Made by a program: the position numbers and the translations under genes. Under the pieces are notes generated by a model. The model did not search any database. It saw only the letters and a list, made by a program, of their open reading frames with translations, and had not been told where the DNA came from. A DNA stretch of 64,000 nt from Alteromonas naphthalenivorans (lineage in GTDB: Bacteria > Pseudomonadota > Gammaproteobacteria > Enterobacterales > Alteromonadaceae), in contig NC_015554.1 of assembly GCF_000213655.1 (NCBI RefSeq), positions 124,001 to 188,000 on the forward strand, written 5' to 3'. Shown here one piece after another: positions 54,500 to 63,727 of this stretch. Within the stretch, counting starts at the first letter, position 1. Each line of letters starts with the position of its first letter.

Positions 54500-54579
54500 G
54501 CTGTCACCCGCTCGCCTAGCATACAGAAATCGCTAGATGAAAAAGCAGGCCTGAAATAAGGCCGCGCTAATACAACGGG

Positions 54580-55491
54580 TTAATGAATATTGAAGACTTC
54601 GCTTAATACGTCCTTAAGAGCTGATAGGTAAGCTGGGTTTTGTTTTCTCGGTACGAGCTTATAAAGCTCGCCGCCTACCGCGGTAAACTTAAAATACACT
54701 AAGGCCACACCTGGCTGCTTACTTTCTAACGTGAATTGCTCGGCACCACAGCGCCATCTCGTTTGTTGGCCTTCTGCATATTCACCGCTTTCTATCTCGC
54801 TAGCATAAAGTAGCTTCATATCTTGAAGGGCCAGTAAATCGGGGTAGGATAGGCCGACAGAGGCTAAGTTGAGCTGTTCCGGCACCGCACGCTTGAAAAA
54901 TGACAGTATGCCTTTTTTTCTATGAAAGCCGACTAATATACGAGGGATAGTATCGTGTTGCCGTCTACTGGCTATACTAACGGCTTTCGCAAAGACTTTA
55001 GCGTCTCTGTGAGTAAGCAGTTTTAGCATTTGCAAACTGCGAAGAGAAAAGCTGCCTGGTTTACTTACCTCTACGGCAAAAATTTTGCCCCAAAGCTCCT
55101 GCATTCCTGGGCTGTGAATTTCTTCTGCCATGTTGCTGAAGGCAAAAAACCAATCTGGATCAAGTCCATCGTTTTCTGATTCGGTTATGTTGACATTTAG
55201 TGCTATATTTAAAACAGCTTGGAGATTTGCAGCTTTTTGTAATTCAATTATCTGCTTTCTTCGTTCTAACGTGTTGCGTTGGCTTTTAGGATCTTTCGCC
55301 ATTGAAGGAGAAATGCCGACACGAGAGAACCAAGAGAGTATCTTTTGCCGTACAAAATGCGTCGGTGTATCTTGTTGCACATTTTGAGTCGCACTTTGGT
55401 TTGGATTGTCGTTACGGCTAGCCGGCGATGGTTCAGTAGGGCGCTTGGTCTTAGGAAGTGAACTAGTATAAGGATCTGGGGTTATCTTCAT
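54580..55491 (-). CDS. TIGR03899-like conserved protein
   Basis: A 303-residue cytoplasmic protein. A disordered Pro/Ser/Gln-rich leader (1-45) precedes a conserved body with E-R-R-K-Q-I-I-E-L-Q-K-A-A-N and M-Q-E-L-W-G-K-I-F-A-x-E-V, which I recall from the TIGR03899/DUF2806-like family of Vibrio and Shewanella. Function is unknown. The start could be ATG 55491 or TTG 55515; neither has a strong ribosome site. Confidence 0.8.
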   Translation of the reverse strand: MKITPDPYTSSLPKTKRPTEPSPASRNDNPNQSATQNVQQDTPTHFVRQKILSWFSRVGISPSMAKDPKSQRNTLERRKQIIELQKAANLQAVLNIALNVNITESENDGLDPDWFFAFSNMAEEIHSPGMQELWGKIFAVEVSKPGSFSLRSLQMLKLLTHRDAKVFAKAVSIASRRQHDTIPRILVGFHRKKGILSFFKRAVPEQLNLASVGLSYPDLLALQDMKLLYASEIESGEYAEGQQTRWRCGAEQFTLESKQPGVALVYFKFTAVGGELYKLVPRKQNPAYLSALKDVLSEVFNIH

Positions 55492-55627
55492 TTTAATATG
55501 TAGATTGCCATTCAAAGCATGAACAATAGATTACCACTATTGCATTGCAGTATCGATTTAGCAATTCTGATAAACAGCATACAGGCAAAAAAGTATGTAT
55601 GAATCAGTGACGAGGGTTTAAGCAGTT

Positions 55628-57862
55628 ATGTCGGCAACGGATTACGATAACGATGAACTTATCTTCTTAGATGATGATGGAAGTTCTGATATCGATACTA
55701 CTTTTTATAAAGAATGGAATATTCTTATCGTCGATGACGATGAGGAAATTCACACCGTTACGCGACTCGCACTCTCCGACCTTATTGTTAATGATAGAAA
55801 ACTTAATTTCCTTCATGCTTATTCGGCTAAAGAAGCCAAAACACTGCTGCATGATTACGGTAAAACGATAGCTATCATTTTATTGGATGTTGTCATGGAA
55901 ACTGATGACGCCGGTTTCGATGTAGTGCGTTATATCCGGGAATCCATGGGGCTAACCGAACCACGTATTGTTTTAAGAACAGGGCAACCTGGTTATGCAC
56001 CTGAAGAAGAGGTGATTAAGCTTTACGACATCAACGATTACAAAACAAAGACAGAGCTTACCCGCGCTAAACTGATGACCACTGTTATCTCTTCTCTGCG
56101 CTCTTATCAGCAAATAATGACAATCAATCAAAACCGCGTTGGTTTAGAAAAAATCATCACATCGTCGGCCAATTTATTTGAAGAGCATTCGGTAAAAGGG
56201 TTTTGCGAAGGGGTTGTTACTCAAATTAGCTCGTTGATTGGATTAGATGCTGAGGGTCTTGTTTGTGCTAGAGCTGGTTCGGTTCTCGATAAAGACGATA
56301 ACGGTGTTTATGTTTTAGGGGCAGCTGGCGAATATGCCTCTTTTATTAATGAATCTATCGATAGTATCAATAACAGCGAAATTGCCGAGCAAGTAGGTCG
56401 CTGTCTTCGCCTTAAACGTCATATTTTCGAATCTGATTCATCTGTGCTGTATATAAACCGTTCCGGGTTTGAAGCGGCAGTTTACGTGAATATGGTAAGT
56501 GAAATTACTAACCTAGATAAAAATTTGTTAGAAGTGTTTTTATCCAGTATTTCGGTAGGCTATGAAAACGTAAACTTGTTTCATCAACTCAGAAATGCTG
56601 CCTTTAGGGATTGGCTAACGCGACTTCCGAACCGTAATGAATTTATCAATATGCTCGATAAACCGCATATCTTTGCATGCGAAAATTGTTCAGTCGCGCT
56701 TATTGATGTAAACCACTTTTCAGATATTAACGATGGTTTAGGGCAAGAAGCTGGTAATGAACTATTGCGTGCTATAAGTGATAGGTTTAAAGCGTGCTTC
56801 GATGACTCAGTAAAAATTGGGCGTATTGGTGCGGATGTATTTGGCCTTATTGGCCCTTCAGATGCGGTTAACCCAGACAATATTAATTCACTGTTTCAAT
56901 CTTCGTTTAAGGTGAGCGACCATACTTTGCCAGTCAACGTGACGATGGGGCTATGCCAGCTTGATGACAAACGAAATATTGGCTTAGAAATTTTAAAGCG
57001 CATTAATATTGCCTTAAATCGCGCGAAAAAGAACATAAGCGACAACTTCGAGTATTTTGCTAAAGATATTGAAGACAAAACTACGTGGCGCCTAGAAATG
57101 ATCCGTCGTTTGCGTAGCGACTTCATGGCACGAAAGCTAGAGCTATGGTTCCAACCGCAAGTAGATTTGGTCAGTGAAAAAGTCGTTGGCATGGAAGGTT
57201 TGCTACGTTGGCCTGATGGGAACAACGGCTATATTTCCCCCGCTGTATTTGTACCTCTAGCTGAGTATTCAGGTCTTATAGTTGATATTGGTGAGTGGGT
57301 TATTGAAGAAGCCTGTCATCGATTGAAAGATTTAAAAGAAGCAAACTTCGGTGACTTGAGGGTAGCAGTAAATATATCAATGCCTCAGTTTAGAGATAGA
57401 TCGTTTGTTAATAAAGTGCTTGGCACTATTAGTACATCTAAATGCGATCCAAGTTTACTCGAGTTAGAAATAACAGAAAGTGTGGTGATGGATGAACCGC
57501 AAATTGTGATAGATGCCCTTAGAACGTTAAAAGAGCATGGTGTTGCCATAGCAATAGACGACTTCGGTACGGGGTTTTCGTCTATGAGTTACTTGCAGCA
57601 ACTTCCGTTAGACAGGCTTAAAGTAGATCGCTCGTTTATTCGTGATATTGAGCCCGGTAAAAGCGCCGTGCTTGCTGAAACTATTGTGACCTTAGGAAAC
57701 AAACTAGGGCTACTCACTATTGCTGAAGGGATTGAAACTAAAGAGCAAGCTGAGTATATGATTGAATTGGGATGTAACGAAGCGCAAGGCTTCTTCTACG
57801 CTAAACCCATGCCATTTACTGAATTGATGGATTACCTTGTGTCCCAAAAAGACGCGAACTAA
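55628..57862 (+). CDS. Response regulator with DUF3369, degenerate GGDEF and EAL domains
   Basis: A 744-residue protein. A receiver domain (30-155) has D36-D37, phospho-acceptor Asp87 in L-L-D-V-V-M, Thr118 and Lys139/141. DUF3369 follows (about 170-325). The GGDEF domain is degenerate (G-A-D-V-F at 401-405). The EAL domain has E523-G-L in place of E-A-L but keeps N in V-N-I-S-M, E in E-I-T-E-S, I-D-D-F-G-T-G, K in L-K-V-D-R, A-E-G-I-E-T and E-A-Q-G-F. It is probably a phosphorylation-controlled c-di-GMP phosphodiesterase; no histidine kinase lies next to it. Confidence 0.93.
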   Translation: MSATDYDNDELIFLDDDGSSDIDTTFYKEWNILIVDDDEEIHTVTRLALSDLIVNDRKLNFLHAYSAKEAKTLLHDYGKTIAIILLDVVMETDDAGFDVVRYIRESMGLTEPRIVLRTGQPGYAPEEEVIKLYDINDYKTKTELTRAKLMTTVISSLRSYQQIMTINQNRVGLEKIITSSANLFEEHSVKGFCEGVVTQISSLIGLDAEGLVCARAGSVLDKDDNGVYVLGAAGEYASFINESIDSINNSEIAEQVGRCLRLKRHIFESDSSVLYINRSGFEAAVYVNMVSEITNLDKNLLEVFLSSISVGYENVNLFHQLRNAAFRDWLTRLPNRNEFINMLDKPHIFACENCSVALIDVNHFSDINDGLGQEAGNELLRAISDRFKACFDDSVKIGRIGADVFGLIGPSDAVNPDNINSLFQSSFKVSDHTLPVNVTMGLCQLDDKRNIGLEILKRINIALNRAKKNISDNFEYFAKDIEDKTTWRLEMIRRLRSDFMARKLELWFQPQVDLVSEKVVGMEGLLRWPDGNNGYISPAVFVPLAEYSGLIVDIGEWVIEEACHRLKDLKEANFGDLRVAVNISMPQFRDRSFVNKVLGTISTSKCDPSLLELEITESVVMDEPQIVIDALRTLKEHGVAIAIDDFGTGFSSMSYLQQLPLDRLKVDRSFIRDIEPGKSAVLAETIVTLGNKLGLLTIAEGIETKEQAEYMIELGCNEAQGFFYAKPMPFTELMDYLVSQKDAN

Positions 57863-57866
57863 CGTT

Positions 57867-58445
57867 TCACACAAGTAAGGGTGTTAAGCGCGCTACCACG
57901 TGGGGTAAATATTCAGTTTCAAACCAAGGGTGCTGTGCAAGCCAGCGATTGTTTCTACCAGACGGGTGGGGCAGCACAGCAAACTTCTCATCACAATTGT
58001 TCTTTATAGCGTCTGTTAATGTTCGGTACTTAGGTAAGTAGTATTGCTGAGCATATCTACCGACAAGTAGAACTAATTCTGGTTGAATGGCGTGTAACAT
58101 CTTTTCGTGCCAAGTGGGCGCGCATTCTTTTCTAGGCGGCGCATCGGCCCCGTTTTTATAGCCTGGAAAGCAAAACCCCATAGGCATAATGGCTAATTTG
58201 TTTTCATCATAAAACGTTGTAGTATCGATGTGTAGCCACTGTCTTAGTCTTTCACCACTTTTATCGCTGAAGGCTTTTGTGTTTTGATGTGCGATCAGGC
58301 CGGGCGCTTGACCAATTAGCACAACCTTTGCCTTTGAGCCAATTGAAAAAATTGGGTTCACGCCATAGGGAAGGTGTTCAACACACAATGAACACTGTTT
58401 CGCTTCTTTTACTAAATCCTCAAAAATAATTGTCGAATTTCTCAT
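57867..58445 (-). CDS. Uracil-DNA glycosylase superfamily protein
   Basis: A 192-residue protein with L-I-G-Q-A-P-G near the N-terminus, corresponding to motif 1 of the UDG superfamily, and L-P-H-P-S-G-R-N-N-R-W as motif 2. It resembles the short, cluster-less uracil-DNA-glycosylase-family proteins of Haemophilus and Vibrio. Base-excision activity is likely by family, but the preferred lesion is unknown. Convergent with the response-regulator gene, 4 bp apart. Confidence 0.85.
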   Translation of the reverse strand: MRNSTIIFEDLVKEAKQCSLCVEHLPYGVNPIFSIGSKAKVVLIGQAPGLIAHQNTKAFSDKSGERLRQWLHIDTTTFYDENKLAIMPMGFCFPGYKNGADAPPRKECAPTWHEKMLHAIQPELVLLVGRYAQQYYLPKYRTLTDAIKNNCDEKFAVLPHPSGRNNRWLAQHPWFETEYLPHVVARLTPLLV

Positions 58446-58490
58446 AATATTTCACTTTGTAATATTGCTGTCATATTTGCGTGATCCGAT

Positions 58491-58519
58491 TTGACATTAA
58501 AACGTATATACATTATTAT
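58491..58519 (+). promoter_or_regulatory. Near-consensus sigma-70 promoter
   Basis: TTGACA (58491-58496), a 17-bp spacer and TATTAT (58514-58519): a perfect -35 and a -10 with one mismatch. The ATG of the small secreted protein lies 42 bp downstream of the -10, so strong constitutive expression is expected. Confidence 0.85.
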
Positions 58520-58560
58520 TGGATCATCGCAGTAATGAACTGCTGAACAGGAGAAAAACC

Positions 58561-58875
58561 ATGCGTAAAGTAGTACTAGGATTAACCTTAATGTCCGTCT
58601 TTGGTATTGCGCATGCGGGCTCTGGCGAAAACCAGCTTTTCGATTGTATGGACGCAAAATCGTTCGAATTGAATAATGAATGTATAGCTGAGAACATCAA
58701 CAACAACATTCATTTCCGTGATGCACAAACTGATTTGGTTAATGTTGCCAGCGAAAGTCTTGGAGACTACGCCACTGCAACAATGACATTTGACCAAGAA
58801 AAGATGCAGATCGATATCGTAGCACATAGAGATGCGCTTTCAGCGCTAAATACTCTGGCTGCCAACCGAGATTAA
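58561..58875 (+). CDS. Small secreted protein, unknown
   Basis: A 104-residue protein with a signal peptide (M-R-K-V-V-L-G-L-T..., cleavage after A-H-A). The mature 85 residues are acidic and hold two Cys (in L-F-D-C-M-D and N-E-C-I-A) 15 residues apart that could pair as a disulfide in the periplasm. AGGAG lies 8 bases upstream of the ATG, and a strong promoter and terminator bracket the gene. Family unknown. Confidence 0.82.
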   Translation: MRKVVLGLTLMSVFGIAHAGSGENQLFDCMDAKSFELNNECIAENINNNIHFRDAQTDLVNVASESLGDYATATMTFDQEKMQIDIVAHRDALSALNTLAANRD

Positions 58876-58882
58876 TCGCACT

Positions 58883-58914
58883 AAAAAAAACCGGCACTAC
58901 GTGCCGGTTTTTTT
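58883..58914. terminator. Bidirectional terminator
   Basis: CCGGCAC (58891-58897), TAC and GTGCCGG (58901-58907) flanked by A8 and T7. It serves the small secreted protein gene and convergent sthA. Confidence 0.93.
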
Positions 58915-58928
58915 GTGCCCAAAATTCC

Positions 58929-60356
58929 TTAAAATATCCTATTTAGTCCATTTATTGCTGCTACGCGATAAGCTTCGGCCATGGTGGGGTAATTAAAGGT
59001 TGTATTAACAAAGTAGTCGATGGTATTTCCTTCGCCTTTTTGCTGCATAATCGCCTGCCCAATGTGCACAATCTCAGATGCACGCTCTCCAAAACAATGA
59101 ATGCCTAAAACTTTCTTCGTTTCTCTGTGAAACAGAATTTTTAAGCTACCCACCTGTGTTGATGCAATCTGCGCACGAGCCAAATGCTTAAATTGGGCTC
59201 TACCTACTTCGTAAGGCACTTTTGCGGCGGTAAGCTCTTGTTCTGTTTTACCCACCGAACTAATTTCTGGAATGGTATAAATGCCAGTGGGAATATCTGC
59301 TACCAATGCGGTATGTGTGGTTGCTCCGAGCATTGCCTCTGCGGCAAATCGTCCTTGATTATACGCAGCCGATGCTAAGCTTGGGTAACCAATAACATCA
59401 CCTACAGCGAAGATATTATCTACTTGAGTTTGGTATTTCTCATTCACGCTAAGCTGGCCGCGATTATCCGCTTTTATGCCAACAGCATCTAAGCCCAACA
59501 TGTCAGTGTTACCGGTGCGACCATTGGCAAACAATAAGCAATCAGCTTTCATTCGTTTACCAGACTCTAAGTTCAACACTACGCTGTCTTCTTTACCTTC
59601 CACCGACTTATAGGTTTCGTTATGCCTAATAAGTACGCCGTTGTTCCAAAGGTGGTAACTTAGCGCATCTGAAATTTCGGTATCAAGGAAAGACAGAAGT
59701 CTGTCTCGCATATTCACGAGGTCGACTTTTACGCCCATGCCGCGAAAGATACTGGCATATTCCGATCCAATAACCCCAGCGCCGTAAATAATGATGGATT
59801 TAGGGTCGTGATCAAGAGATAAAATCGTGTCTGAGTTATAAATGCGAGGGTGATTAAAATCGATGTCGGGTGGCGTGTAAGGGCGAGAGCCAGTAGCGAT
59901 AGCAATCTGTGCTGCGGTTAAAATATCTTTCGAACCATCATCACGGACAATTTGTAAGGTGTTGGCATCAATAAAACTAGCTTCTCCATGATACAGAGTG
60001 ACTCTATTTCTATCGTAAAACGAAGAACGCAAACGGGTCTGGCTATTCACTACACCGCTAGCATGACGCATTATTTCTGCAAATGTGAGGCTTCTGCTTA
60101 CATGGTTATCAGCAAAAAGTGGCGAACTATTATATTCAATTAAGCGGCTTACTGAATGCCTTAACGCTTTAGATGGAATGGTGCCCCAATGCGTACACCC
60201 ACCTCCCACGGCTTCGTACCTTTCTACTACGGCGACTTTTTTGCCAGCTTTAGCCAACTGCATGGCTACACCTTCGCCTCCAGGTCCTGTACCTATAACA
60301 ATGGCATCGTATTGGTAAGAAGGGGTTGCTGGTTTATCTTTTTGCTTTGTCGCCAT
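58929..60356 (-). CDS. sthA: Soluble pyridine nucleotide transhydrogenase
   Basis: A 475-residue flavoprotein of the disulfide-reductase fold. The FAD loop is G-T-G-P-G-G-E-G, and the former redox site reads [12 protein letters not shown], with Thr replacing the second Cys, as in SthA rather than lipoamide dehydrogenase. G-A-G-V-I-G-S-E-Y holds the NAD(P) loop, and the C-terminal dimerisation domain is present. It interconverts NADPH and NADH in the cytoplasm. Confidence 0.94.
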   Translation of the reverse strand: MATKQKDKPATPSYQYDAIVIGTGPGGEGVAMQLAKAGKKVAVVERYEAVGGGCTHWGTIPSKALRHSVSRLIEYNSSPLFADNHVSRSLTFAEIMRHASGVVNSQTRLRSSFYDRNRVTLYHGEASFIDANTLQIVRDDGSKDILTAAQIAIATGSRPYTPPDIDFNHPRIYNSDTILSLDHDPKSIIIYGAGVIGSEYASIFRGMGVKVDLVNMRDRLLSFLDTEISDALSYHLWNNGVLIRHNETYKSVEGKEDSVVLNLESGKRMKADCLLFANGRTGNTDMLGLDAVGIKADNRGQLSVNEKYQTQVDNIFAVGDVIGYPSLASAAYNQGRFAAEAMLGATTHTALVADIPTGIYTIPEISSVGKTEQELTAAKVPYEVGRAQFKHLARAQIASTQVGSLKILFHRETKKVLGIHCFGERASEIVHIGQAIMQQKGEGNTIDYFVNTTFNYPTMAEAYRVAAINGLNRIF

Positions 60357-60465
60357 AACTACATCCTATTTTTTAAGTGGCCGCGCTTGTCGTAAAATAA
60401 CGATTACTAATATTCTACGTTACTGGGTTTGTAACACTAACTCTAGTGCTAATCGCCAAATAAAC

Positions 60466-60498
60466 AAAACCCACATGAGCAAAGCGCATGTGGGTTTT
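60466..60498 (-). terminator. Terminator downstream of the desaturase
   Basis: AAAACCCACATG (60466-60477), a 9-base loop and CATGTGGGTTTT (60487-60498). Read on the minus strand it follows the desaturase stop and is followed by a T-rich tract; it also lies 110 bp upstream of the sthA start. Confidence 0.82.
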
Positions 60499-60571
60499 TA
60501 AAATAGTCTAGAGCGTGTGGACTTTTACTGTATATCAAATGCCAGCAGTCCCTAAGCTGGAGCCAAACAAT

Positions 60572-61699
60572 TTATGCGGCTTGAAGCGATAGACTCTGTA
60601 ACTGAAGCCACTTTTCTTTTTGTACGGCTAACGCATGCTTAAGCTCTTTATACTTATAGGTAAGCTCTAAGCCTTCTATGGTACGTTTGAGTGATTTTTG
60701 TTTTACTTTCATCAAACGCTTTTTCGCCGCGTAGTAATCAGACATACGTTGCATAAGTAGCTCATACTCTTGCTCAATGGTGTGCATGAGCTCTTCTGCA
60801 TTCGGTAATACAGAGACTTGTTCGCTAGCACGTTGCAGTTGCATTGCCGCTCTCGCTTTTTCAATACGCTCTTCGGGCACACGACGCAGGTTATGGGTAA
60901 GTCCCACGTAAGAAAGCCCGCGGATTAACCATTTTGTTGGATCAAACTGATACCAACGAATACCGTTACGGTAGTCGTATTCAAAAATATGGTGATAGTT
61001 GTGATAACCCTCGCCGAAAGTGAAGAATGCTAGTACACCGTTATCTCTAGCCGTATTTGCATCAGTATACGGCTGGTTTCCCCAGAAATGTGCTAAGGAA
61101 TTAATAAAGAAGGTTACATGATGCACAAGTACCAAGCGCAATACGCCAGCCACCAAAATCATGCCTAAGATGTCACCATTCAACCAACCCAAAAAGCCGG
61201 TAACGCCGAAGTTCGCGGCAAGAACGATAGGTAAGTAGTAATTGTGTTGCCACATAACCACTTTATCTTTCTGCAAGTCTTTACAGTTTCTGTAGTCGTC
61301 ATATCGCTTTTCTTGATACTCGCGAAGCATCCAACCAATGTGTGCAAACCACAAACCGCGCTTTGCTGAATAAGGGTCTTTGTCGTTGTCGTCAACGTGA
61401 CGGTGGTGAATTCTGTGATCTGAACTCCAGTGCAAAATACTATTTTGCAGTGCCATTGCGCCGCCGATAGCAAGTATTACGCGCACGACAATATTCGCAT
61501 CATAGGTTTTATGTGACCACAGACGATGGTAACCGGCAGTAATTGACATACCAGTGAAATAAAATAAGAAGATCGCAGTGCCTATTTCCGCCCAATCAAT
61601 TCCATGATTGATAACCCATACAGGTACGCCAATAAAGGCGATGGCGCCGGTAATTATGAACACTAAGACATTCGTCAGGATAAGAGGTGGTTTTTTCAT
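60572..61699 (-). CDS. Acyl-CoA (delta-9-type) fatty-acid desaturase
   Basis: A 375-residue membrane di-iron desaturase. The three His boxes are H-R-L-W-S-H, H-R-I-H-H and H-N-Y-H-H, the spacing of acyl-CoA or acyl-lipid delta-9 desaturases. Four hydrophobic helices flank them. A charged, coiled-coil-like C-terminal extension (about 280-375) is an addition to the catalytic core. The enzyme makes unsaturated fatty acids with O2, which matters in cold marine habitats. A palindromic site upstream and fabR 2 kb away suggest fatty-acid-responsive control. Confidence 0.9.
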   Translation of the reverse strand: MKKPPLILTNVLVFIITGAIAFIGVPVWVINHGIDWAEIGTAIFLFYFTGMSITAGYHRLWSHKTYDANIVVRVILAIGGAMALQNSILHWSSDHRIHHRHVDDNDKDPYSAKRGLWFAHIGWMLREYQEKRYDDYRNCKDLQKDKVVMWQHNYYLPIVLAANFGVTGFLGWLNGDILGMILVAGVLRLVLVHHVTFFINSLAHFWGNQPYTDANTARDNGVLAFFTFGEGYHNYHHIFEYDYRNGIRWYQFDPTKWLIRGLSYVGLTHNLRRVPEERIEKARAAMQLQRASEQVSVLPNAEELMHTIEQEYELLMQRMSDYYAAKKRLMKVKQKSLKRTIEGLELTYKYKELKHALAVQKEKWLQLQSLSLQAA

Positions 61700-61778
61700 T
61701 TTCTACAACTCAGCTTACAACTGTGCGCTAATTTATCGTTTTATTGCTCATCAGGCAAGCAGAATGGACAGAAGTTCT

Positions 61779-61794
61779 GCTTACGTGTGTAAAC
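61779..61794. promoter_or_regulatory. Imperfect palindrome upstream of the desaturase, candidate FabR/DesT-type site
   Basis: On the minus strand, GTTTACACACGTAAGC holds the complementary arms TTAC and GTAA around ACAC, 80 bp upstream of the desaturase ATG. FabR-type operators are short palindromes of similar kind (TGTAC/GTACA cores), but this is a loose match. Candidate only. Confidence 0.35.
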
Positions 61795-61833
61795 TTTAAT
61801 TATAGTAAGCTTCTAAAAATTGCCTACTACACT

Positions 61834-61977
61834 TTATGCTAAGGGAGTCTTATCGCTGTCTATAAAGGAAATTATTGAATTACTAACATCGGTAGGCGCT
61901 TCAAGTTGGGGATAGTGACCAATATCTTGCAGTCTTACAGTATTTTGCTTCGTGAGGATTGCGTCATAACAATTGCT
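61834..61977 (-). pseudogene. 3' remnant of an alpha/beta-hydrolase gene
   Basis: The minus frame between stops codes for 47 residues ending ...R-L-Q-D-I-G-H-Y-P-Q-L-E-A-P-T-D-V-S-N-S-I and a stop at 61834. G-H-Y-P-Q-L-E-A-P is the catalytic-His segment typical of the C-terminus of alpha/beta hydrolases. The stop at 61978 closes the frame and the rest of the roughly 280-residue gene is missing, so this is a deletion remnant. No start codon of its own is credible. Confidence 0.72.
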
Positions 61978-62072
61978 TCATATTGTTGAACTCTACCTGG
62001 TGCAAGTTAGTTTAATTGTCCACTTCATTCATCTTGTGAACTACCTACTGCTTGGCGATTGTCATGCATTGC

Positions 62073-63388
62073 TCAATCAATAGGGGCAACTTTATGCAGG
62101 TTAAGGTTTTGTCGAATGGCATCTTCCATAACGAATAGCCTATCTTGTCCCCATACTTGAATATCTTTATATCTGAAGACGGGTACACCCCAGCTGCCTG
62201 TTTGGTAAATATCCGCTTGGTTTGCAGTGACCTCTTCTTTCCAGTCAGTATTGGCTAAGTGTCGCTTTGCCTCCTGCCAAGATAGCCCTGCATCCTCTAC
62301 TATTTTTTTCAATCCGCTGTCTGTATCTGCTCTAACACCGTTTGCATTTACCGACGTCGCAAAAGAGAGTAAATAATCTAGGTATTTATTGTTTGCCCTA
62401 GCATAGGCTAGCATCGCTCTACACCTTCACCTAACGGATCAGCCAGAAACACATAATTAATCCCCAATTTCTGTGCCTCGCGTTTTGTGTCTAGAAAAAT
62501 ATAAATGGCTTTTTTAGGGGGAACATATAACCCACGCATCATCATCGGCAATACAGGTTTTACTTCAATGGGGATGCCATAGTGTGTGGTTAGTTTTACG
62601 GCCTGCAGCAACGCAATATAAGAATAGGGGCTACGGGCAGACCAAAACAGGGTTAAGGGCTCACTGTATTTTTCCTTCTCTTGAGTAAAGTTGAGAGGCT
62701 GTAATAGCGAAGCATAGGTTTTATTAAATCCAATTTGAGGGTTGGGTTGTATGCCATAGCCTTCATCAATAAGTCGACGTTCAAGGTGATCAAGCCTATC
62801 TACACCCCAATACCATTCACCATCGTAAAAAATCGTGGCGGGCAGATAGTGACCATTCGAGGAAAGCTGATGTAGGTGTGCTTCAAAGCGTTTTTCTAAT
62901 GCCGCCTCATCAATACTAGACGAGGCATCAATATGGTCACCTTTCCAATAGGCAAGTAGCAATTCAGCAATGCCTGTCCATGAAGCGCCTTCATCTATTT
63001 TTTGCTGAACGGCACAGGACGCAGTAAAAACAGAGCGAGCTTGGTGGGTAATCTCAGTAGTAGAGCACGGAAAATGAAGATGGTAGACGTTGGCTAAATG
63101 CATCGCATCATTAATTGAATGCTTATTCCACATAGTTAATTCAGGAAACATCACGGGATCTGAATTGATAATGACGCGAGCTGTTATCGTTACGCGATAC
63201 TTTTTTTCGAGTGTCGGTAATGCTTGAACAAGTAGGAATGAGTAGGGGTCATCTACTTTTATGAAAATTTCTAATTTAGGTACACCACGCTTAAAAAAGC
63301 GTGCACAAGTATAATAGCGGCGTTTAATACTTAGTAGCGTGTTACTCGAAATGAACCGTAGCACGTAGGGCTGAATACTTTTTTTCAT
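62073..63388 (-). pseudogene. Double DsbA/HCCA-isomerase-like gene split by a one-base deletion
   Basis: Two overlapping frames (63388 down to 62408, and 62414 down to 62073) read as one protein of about 438 residues. The first domain (about 38-215) and the second (about 247-438) are both thioredoxin-like, 2-hydroxychromene-2-carboxylate-isomerase type, without CxxC. The second opens L-F-W-S-A-R-S-P-Y-S-Y and ends G-S-W-G-V-P-V-F-R then V-W-G-Q-D-R-L. The first frame stops after A-D-P-L-G-E-G-V-E-R-C; adding one base between 62410 and 62411 gives E-R-C-L-A-Y-A-R-A and restores the domain. So it is a frameshift, not two genes. Substrate unknown. Confidence 0.8.
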
Positions 63389-63418
63389 TATTGGGTCAGC
63401 TATTTTTGTTCATGTAGG

Positions 63419-63460
63419 CCGATAGTCCTATAACCCGATAGCCCTATAACCCCATAGCCC
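63419..63460. repeat. Short tandem repeat with CGATAGYCCTATAACC unit, followed by a small palindrome
   Basis: CGATAGTCCTATAACC (63420-63435) is repeated with one change (C for T) at 63436-63451 and partly again at 63452-63460. Just after, ATTTCC-ACA-GGAAAT (63464-63478) forms a palindrome. Both lie in the 339-bp gene-free stretch between the broken gene and fabR; the rest shows nothing clear. Confidence 0.6.
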
Positions 63461-63727
63461 ATCATTTCCACAGGAAATAATGAGATAAATTAATTCAGGC
63501 TAGGCACTCTGATAAAGTCCCAGTAATGCCTTACAGGAGAATAGCGGCTACATAGTTAACAACTTGTTAAGAATAAAATGTACAGTAACAACAGTTACTA
63601 TAAAACGCTATAGAGATAATATTGAGTAGGTGCTAATAGCGTTTATACCTAGAGCTGAATTAATTTAAGCTTCTCCCCATAGGCACTCATGCGATAGACT
63701 AGTGAAGACTAACAAACTGGTACTATT

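Noticed and set aside
54548..54563. GGCCT-GAAATA-AGGCC hairpin between cysH and the TIGR03899-like gene as a terminator.
   Set aside because: The stem is only 5 bp and no T run follows on either strand.
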